The translations under genes were made by a program, and so were the position numbers. The notes under the pieces were generated by a model that was not told where the DNA came from, searched no databases, and was given only the letters and a program-made list of their open reading frames with translations. 58,260 bases of DNA from Planctomycetota bacterium (GTDB lineage: Bacteria; Planctomycetota; Phycisphaerae; WQYP01): contig JAKBAC010000004.1 in the NCBI GenBank assembly GCA_021809365.1, positions 1 through 58,260 on the forward strand. The letters are read 5' to 3'. Numbering within the stretch: position 1 is the stretch's first letter; the number at the start of each line of letters is the position of its first letter. Positions 54,116 through 58,260 of the stretch are shown here, in pieces.

Positions 54116-55465
54116 ATGCGGTTTAACAGGCGTACTTCAGCCGGTATTTTCGCGGGATACATTTTTGTTGCCTTATTGATCAGCAGCCAGACAATTTTGG
54201 CCGGGGCGGTCGGGAAAAAGCATACGGCGGATATGACGTGGTGGAAAAAGGCTCGCTTCGGCATGTTCATTCACTGGGGACTTTATTCAGTGCCCGGTGG
54301 GGTATGGCATGGCAAGCGGGTGCCGGGATATGGGGAATGGATTAAGAATGACGCCCACATTCTCAACCAGCAGTACAACGCGTTGGCTAAAAAATTTGAC
54401 CCCGTGGATTTCAACGCCGGCCAATGGGTTAAAATCGCCCGCGAAGCCGGCATGAAATACATGGTGATTACCAGCAAACATCATGACGGCTTCTGCATGT
54501 TTAATACCCGGGCCACGAATTTTAATATTGTCAAAGATACGCCCTGGCATAAGGACCCCCTGGCGATGCTGTCCGCAGCCTGTCGGCAGCAGGGAATAAA
54601 ATTCTGCACCTATTATTCCATTATGGACTGGTATTCACGGGATCAGATCCCCGCGAAGCCCAGTGCCACGCATCCAACTTATAACCCAACGCATTTTGCG
54701 CCGGGCCGCGGGCATGCGTACCTGCATTATATGGAACGGCAACTTCACGAACTGATCACGCAATATCACCCTCATTTGTTCTGGTTTGACGGCCCATGGA
54801 TGAATGGTTGGAACAAGACCTGCGCCCGGAAGCTCTACAACTACATTCGCTCCATTGATCCGACCATCATTATTAATTCACGCATCGGTTTTGGTTATGG
54901 TGATTATGCCACACCGGAGCAGAATATTCCGGTGCGGGGACTTCCCGGTCCCTGGGAGACTTGCATGACCATCAACACGACCTGGGGTTATGTTTCCTGG
55001 AATCACGACTGGAAATCCGCAACCACCCTGATTCATCATCTCATCCATTGTGCCAGTGGAGGCGGAAATTTTCTACTCAATGTAGGCCCAAACGCCAAAG
55101 GCGTGATCCCCCAGCCGGAAGTGAATCGTCTATTGGCCATCGGAAAATGGCTGAAGGTCAATGGTGAAGCTATTTACGGCTCGCATCGTACGCCATTTGC
55201 CAAGGCTTTACCTTTCGGCTACGCCACACAAAAACCTGGCAAGCTGTTTCTGGAAGTAACCAAATGGCCAAAGAGCCGCACGCTGGTGGTTCCAATGAAC
55301 AATACCATTTCCGGGGCATATTTGTTGGCCAATCCGTATATATCATTGCATACGGCCAAGGGTTTCGGCGGACAACTGGTTTATCTGCCCGCCAAAGCTA
55401 TGAATCCGGCGGCCACAGTCGTTGTCCTGGAGATTACCGGTGCCGTGCAGCCGCTGAACCCATGA
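54116..55465 (+). CDS. Exported GH29 alpha-L-fucosidase
   Basis: A 449-residue secreted glycoside hydrolase. A signal peptide (about 10-32, GIFAGYIFVALLISSQTILA) precedes the GH29 TIM barrel: WWKKARFGMFIHWGLYSVPGG, MVITSKHHDGFCMFN, and HLFWFDGPWM with the nucleophile Asp225. GH29 enzymes release L-fucose by retention. The C-terminal beta domain is short. GGAAAGG is close upstream of the ATG. It lies 52 nt after ribokinase on the same strand and 18 nt before the GH13-like gene; fucose utilisation genes are not present. Confidence 0.93.
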   Translation: MRFNRRTSAGIFAGYIFVALLISSQTILAGAVGKKHTADMTWWKKARFGMFIHWGLYSVPGGVWHGKRVPGYGEWIKNDAHILNQQYNALAKKFDPVDFNAGQWVKIAREAGMKYMVITSKHHDGFCMFNTRATNFNIVKDTPWHKDPLAMLSAACRQQGIKFCTYYSIMDWYSRDQIPAKPSATHPTYNPTHFAPGRGHAYLHYMERQLHELITQYHPHLFWFDGPWMNGWNKTCARKLYNYIRSIDPTIIINSRIGFGYGDYATPEQNIPVRGLPGPWETCMTINTTWGYVSWNHDWKSATTLIHHLIHCASGGGNFLLNVGPNAKGVIPQPEVNRLLAIGKWLKVNGEAIYGSHRTPFAKALPFGYATQKPGKLFLEVTKWPKSRTLVVPMNNTISGAYLLANPYISLHTAKGFGGQLVYLPAKAMNPAATVVVLEITGAVQPLNP

Positions 55466-55483
55466 CTGGCACAGGATAGTGAG

Positions 55484-57412
55484 ATGATAAAAGATCAATC
55501 GGCCACCGCTGGCATCATAACACGACGAAAACTTTTGAAAGACGCCACGATTGTTGTCGGCAGCACTCTGGCGGCTGAACCAATACCGGCGGCTTCCGCA
55601 GTAGCCGCATCGACCAAGCGATTCGGAAAATTCGCGAAGTCTATGTCGTCCGAGATGGTACCCGCGCCGCCATGGCTCAAAGACCTCATTATTTATGAAA
55701 TTGCCCCAAGGGGATTTACATCCCCAAACGGCCCGCAAAGCGGAACGTTTCGCAGCTTGCGCGCCAAATTACCTTATCTTCAAGAATTGGGGATAAATGC
55801 CATTTGGCTGGCGGGCTATTCATGGGGAGATCCGCATCATTTCTATAATATCTGGACGCAGTACGCGTGCATTGAACCGGATATATTTGATCCCGCTTTG
55901 GGTAATGCCCTGGAATTTTCCGCCTTGATCCATGATGCGCATCAGAGAGGAATAAAGATTATTCTCGATGTCATTACCCATGGACTGATGCATTACAGCC
56001 CTATCGTCAAGGCCCATCCGCATTGGTTTAAGGGCGGCAGTTGGCGCATGGCGGATTATGACTGGCTGGGGGGACATAGAGATCTAGACGATTGGTGGGT
56101 CAACATATATACCAATTTTGTCGTCCAATATGGGGTCGACGGCTTTCGCCTTGATGTCGATATTTTCCGACCGGACTTATGGGATCGCATCAGGCACAAT
56201 GCGGCCGCCGCAGGTCATCCTGTGGTCATCTTCGCGGAGAATGAAACACCCATTCGAGGAATCACGGATTTTGAACAGCGACAGAATGTGCTTTATCCTC
56301 CGCCCCGCCCCGTTAATGGTTACAATCCATTTTTGCTTAGCGACCTGCCCGGATATTTTGATCGGGTATTTGGCAAGGGTGGCTACTATCATGTGACAAT
56401 TACGTACGCCAAGGGCAAAACGGCATGGGGCAGTACCTCCGGTGGCGGGGCGCTGTCGGTTCGGGTGAAGGGCCTAGTTACCGGTTCGTATCAACATCAC
56501 GCCGGCCCATCCTCCAAGCCCGATGGTTTGCCGCATGTCCGGCTTGAACTGGCGGGACTGGGCGATGAACCAATTCAGGAGATCATTGTCCGAAATGACA
56601 TGGCGGAACAGTGGAGCATGCAAGGACATCGCGGCGTGGGAGATTGGTGGACTCGACCGCTGATTGTCAGAAAATCGACCGCTTCCCGTCATGCGTTGGA
56701 TATCTACGTTCCGACAACAGCCTGGGGTGATGCGTCCATTCAAATGAGTTGTCACGACAACGGCTGGCAGGGGTTTCCGCTGGATAAAAATCCCTATACC
56801 GCCCAGGGCAGCCGCTCTATTTTTGGCTACTCCTGTCTGTTGTCTCCCATGATTCCCATCTTCTTTTCCGGCGAGGAATTTAACGCCACCTTTCATCCTC
56901 TACCTGGTCTTTCACCGTTTCTCTTCGGCGGCGGGGACCCCGGTAAAGGCCGTTGGTTGTATGGATGTCAAATCGACTGGGCGGAATTGGATCAACCATC
57001 CCATCACGCCATGTTTGTCGATGCAAAAAAGATAATCTCCATTCGCAAATCCAATGCGGATATTCTGGCGGCATGCCCGGCCAATCGGATGCCGAATCTC
57101 AAGAGAATCCCCTGCCGCGGCAATATCCCTATTCCAGCTCCGTATCTGAGATGGAATCGCCGCGCCGCGATTCTGGTTATCGCCAACCAGAACACGGCCC
57201 ATGATGCAACATACATACTAAGTATCCAACTCAAGGATATCGGGCTGGGCGGGCATGCCGCTTATAGCGTTACCGACCTCTGGTCAACTGGAGCATCGCG
57301 GATGTACACCGAAGAAGGCCTGGCTAAATTTGCCGGCACGGTCCGTCGAGATAAAATAGAGGGTGGCGGACTGGCGGTGCTTAAAATTGAGCCGCAGGCC
57401 TTGATAAAATAG
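55484..57412 (+). CDS. Tat-exported GH13-like alpha-amylase-family enzyme
   Basis: A 642-residue alpha-amylase superfamily protein. N-terminal TRRKLLKDATIVVGSTLAA is a twin-arginine signal (Arg14-Arg15). Barrel motifs: LGINAIWLAG, ILDVITHG (family DxxxNH, here with His-Gly), YGVDGFRLDVD with nucleophile Asp224, FAENE with acid/base Glu252, and SCHDNG with Asp425. Between Glu252 and Asp425 is about 170 residues, much longer than usual, including a beta-rich stretch (GGALSVRVKGLVTG, ALDIYVP) that looks like an inserted carbohydrate-binding module. Substrate unknown. Last gene of the operon. Confidence 0.85.
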   Translation: MIKDQSATAGIITRRKLLKDATIVVGSTLAAEPIPAASAVAASTKRFGKFAKSMSSEMVPAPPWLKDLIIYEIAPRGFTSPNGPQSGTFRSLRAKLPYLQELGINAIWLAGYSWGDPHHFYNIWTQYACIEPDIFDPALGNALEFSALIHDAHQRGIKIILDVITHGLMHYSPIVKAHPHWFKGGSWRMADYDWLGGHRDLDDWWVNIYTNFVVQYGVDGFRLDVDIFRPDLWDRIRHNAAAAGHPVVIFAENETPIRGITDFEQRQNVLYPPPRPVNGYNPFLLSDLPGYFDRVFGKGGYYHVTITYAKGKTAWGSTSGGGALSVRVKGLVTGSYQHHAGPSSKPDGLPHVRLELAGLGDEPIQEIIVRNDMAEQWSMQGHRGVGDWWTRPLIVRKSTASRHALDIYVPTTAWGDASIQMSCHDNGWQGFPLDKNPYTAQGSRSIFGYSCLLSPMIPIFFSGEEFNATFHPLPGLSPFLFGGGDPGKGRWLYGCQIDWAELDQPSHHAMFVDAKKIISIRKSNADILAACPANRMPNLKRIPCRGNIPIPAPYLRWNRRAAILVIANQNTAHDATYILSIQLKDIGLGGHAAYSVTDLWSTGASRMYTEEGLAKFAGTVRRDKIEGGGLAVLKIEPQALIK

Positions 57413-57594
57413 TAACCGTTCACGGGCCTGAGGGAAGAAGCGAGGGGGGGCCGCGAAGTGATTGCTGACGGTCTGGTACAGGAACTCAAATACGCTACGT
57501 TGTTGCTGGGTGCGGGTGGCGATGGCCCCTGCGCCGGCAACCGGAAACGCCGCAGCCCAGATCGTATGACTAATTTTATAATGGAGAAAACCAA

Positions 57595-57660
57595 ATGAAT
57601 TCGCAATTGAACAATTTGAAAAAAACTCACTTTACAACCCAGAGAACATCTTTGTGGTAA
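57595..57660 (+). CDS. Possible truncated gene start (21 aa)
   Basis: ATG 57595 has GGAG about 8 nt upstream. The 21-residue frame begins MNSQLNNLKKTHF and stops at the border of the repeat region, within the phrase CTTTGTGGTAA. It may be the 5' end of a gene broken by the repeats, or chance. Confidence 0.2.
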   Translation: MNSQLNNLKKTHFTTQRTSLW

Positions 57661-57676
57661 ATCCGTCGTCGCCACC

Positions 57677-57821
57677 CTCCGTTTACGTCCGTTACCTCGT
57701 GGTGAATTCCGTCGTCGTGGTCCTCGTCATATCCCAACCTCTGTGGCCTCTGTGCCCTCTGTGGCTACTCGTCGTCGTTTCCTCCGTTTACCTCCGTTAC
57801 CTCGTGGTAAATACCGTCGTG
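57677..57821. repeat. Phrase-like direct repeats (about 105-nt period)
   Basis: 57677-57716 and 57782-57821 match at 37 of 40 positions (both begin CTCCGTTTAC). Each is followed by runs of CGT and GTC. Between them lies a triple CTCTGTGGC/CTCTGTGCC/CTCTGTGGC (57739-57765). A third, weaker unit starts near 57914. Confidence 0.8.
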
Positions 57822-58076
57822 GTCGTCGTCGCCGCAGCGACAGTTCAACTCTCTACTGCTCGCCTGCTCCCTTACCTCCGCCGCCCCGTGGTTCAATAAA
57901 GGCCATCGCCCCCTCTGCGTTCTTACGCCCCTTTGCGGTTAACCCCGTTGTCGTCGCCGCCGCGACAGCTCTACTCTCCACTCCCACCTGCTCCGTGCCC
58001 GGCAACCGACAGCAATTCTCCAGGCCAGCCGCGCGCAGCGGGGCTTTGGCAAAAATGGATTGAACAGTAGAAAGTA

Positions 58077-58215
58077 GAGCAGTAGACCGCAGGAGAAGCT
58101 GCATTGTTGGCGACAGCCTATCCTCTTGCTTTAGCCGAATTTGCTCTACTGTTCACCTGTTCTACTCACACCTGCTCTAATCGGGCCACGGCCCGATTCG
58201 CTCTACTGCTCAACT
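58077..58215. repeat. Long intergenic repeat, copy 2, with inverted ends
   Basis: 58098-58207 matches 41520-41629 at 109 of 110 bases. The palindromic core reads AATCGGGCCACGGCCCGATT (58179-58198). GAGCAGTAGA (58077-58086) and TCTACTGCTC (58202-58211) are perfect inverted copies flanking the unit, as in a miniature element. Confidence 0.9.
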
Positions 58216-58260
58216 ATCCCCTGTTCTCCTGCTCTAGCCGCCGCAGCGGCTACCCCTCCG

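Larger units (their letters stand above)
57413..58260. other. Gene-free repetitive region
   Basis: No normal gene is recognised in 848 nt. 57413-57600 contains a short unassigned frame (GTG 57458 to TGA 57598, 46 residues, no similarity seen) and the 21-codon ORF at 57595. From about 57640 the DNA is built of pyrimidine-rich phrases (CTCTGTG, CTCCGTT, CGTCGT) and ends with copy 2 of the long repeat. The window ends inside this region. Confidence 0.6.

Noticed and set aside
57262..57675. Minus-strand 137-aa frame over the GH13 gene end and spacer
   Set aside because: Mostly antisense to the GH13-like gene, with no motif or ribosome site.
57654..58104. Val/Leu-rich and Ala-rich frames in the terminal repeat region
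   Set aside because: They arise from CGT/GTC repeats; reading frames are not preserved between repeat units.
57640..58260. CRISPR array
   Set aside because: Repeats are contiguous or nested phrases with variable lengths, without regular unique spacers of constant size.

Overview
The window looks like chromosomal DNA of a didermic bacterium of the Planctomycetota, probably Phycisphaerae-like. This is inferred from a combination of traits: an LpxB lipid A enzyme and AsmA/YdbH-type envelope proteins (outer membrane), a PEP-CTERM-type anchored protein, a MoxR-DUF58-BatA-VWA operon, a WXG100/FtsK-type locus, Tat-exported hydrolases, Rex, and divergent IspD. No rRNA, tRNA, CRISPR array, phage or transposase gene was recognised. 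Genes are densely packed on both strands and almost all are intact.

Layout. 1-6.5 kb: clpC-panB-lpxB-htrA run (protein quality control, pantothenate, lipid A), closed by a strong terminator. 6.7-7.5 kb: a stand-alone PEP-CTERM-like secreted protein with its own promoter and terminator. 8-9.5 kb: gnd. 9.5-20.8 kb (minus): moxR, DUF58, BatA-like and a 1002-residue VWA membrane protein, then hrpB and a quinone-oxidoreductase-like gene. 20.8-26.7 kb (plus): head-to-head with moxR, a compact type VII-secretion-like locus with two small WXG100-like proteins, a coiled-coil protein and a 1312-residue FtsK/EssC-like ATPase. 26.8-32.1 kb (minus): pyrophosphatase, GT4 glycosyltransferase, divergent IspD, a YnbE-YdbL fusion lipoprotein beside a YdbH-like protein, and a zinc-ribbon protein. 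32.4-39.9 kb: PTS EIIA, an exported protein of unknown function, tilS, a GT-C glycosyltransferase and a giant AsmA-like protein. 39.9-50.9 kb: fpg, a single-domain response regulator, icd, PduO-type adenosyltransferase, rex, arsR, a THUMP-like methyltransferase, an amidohydrolase, ispA, an orphan imuA and a DUF2721 gene. 50.9-57.4 kb: a plus-strand catabolic cluster (exported nucleoside hydrolase, GRP-family sugar permease, ribokinase, GH29 fucosidase, GH13-like enzyme) with a good promoter. 57.4-58.3 kb: a gene-free block of repetitive sequence.

How genes fit together. The 51-54 kb genes form a plausible route from extracytoplasmic nucleosides to ribose-5-phosphate. The YdbH-like and YnbE-YdbL genes keep the order of the enterobacterial ydbH-ynbE-ydbL lipid-transport operon, but with two members fused. 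The MoxR/VWA operon and the WXG/FtsK locus share one divergent promoter region and may act on the same envelope process (inference).

Most worth a second look: the WXG-like/FtsK locus, whose only intact Walker A lies in the middle of three ATPase-like modules; the YnbE-YdbL fusion; and a family of structured, non-coding intergenic repeats, including a 110-bp element present twice about 16.6 kb apart with one mismatch.
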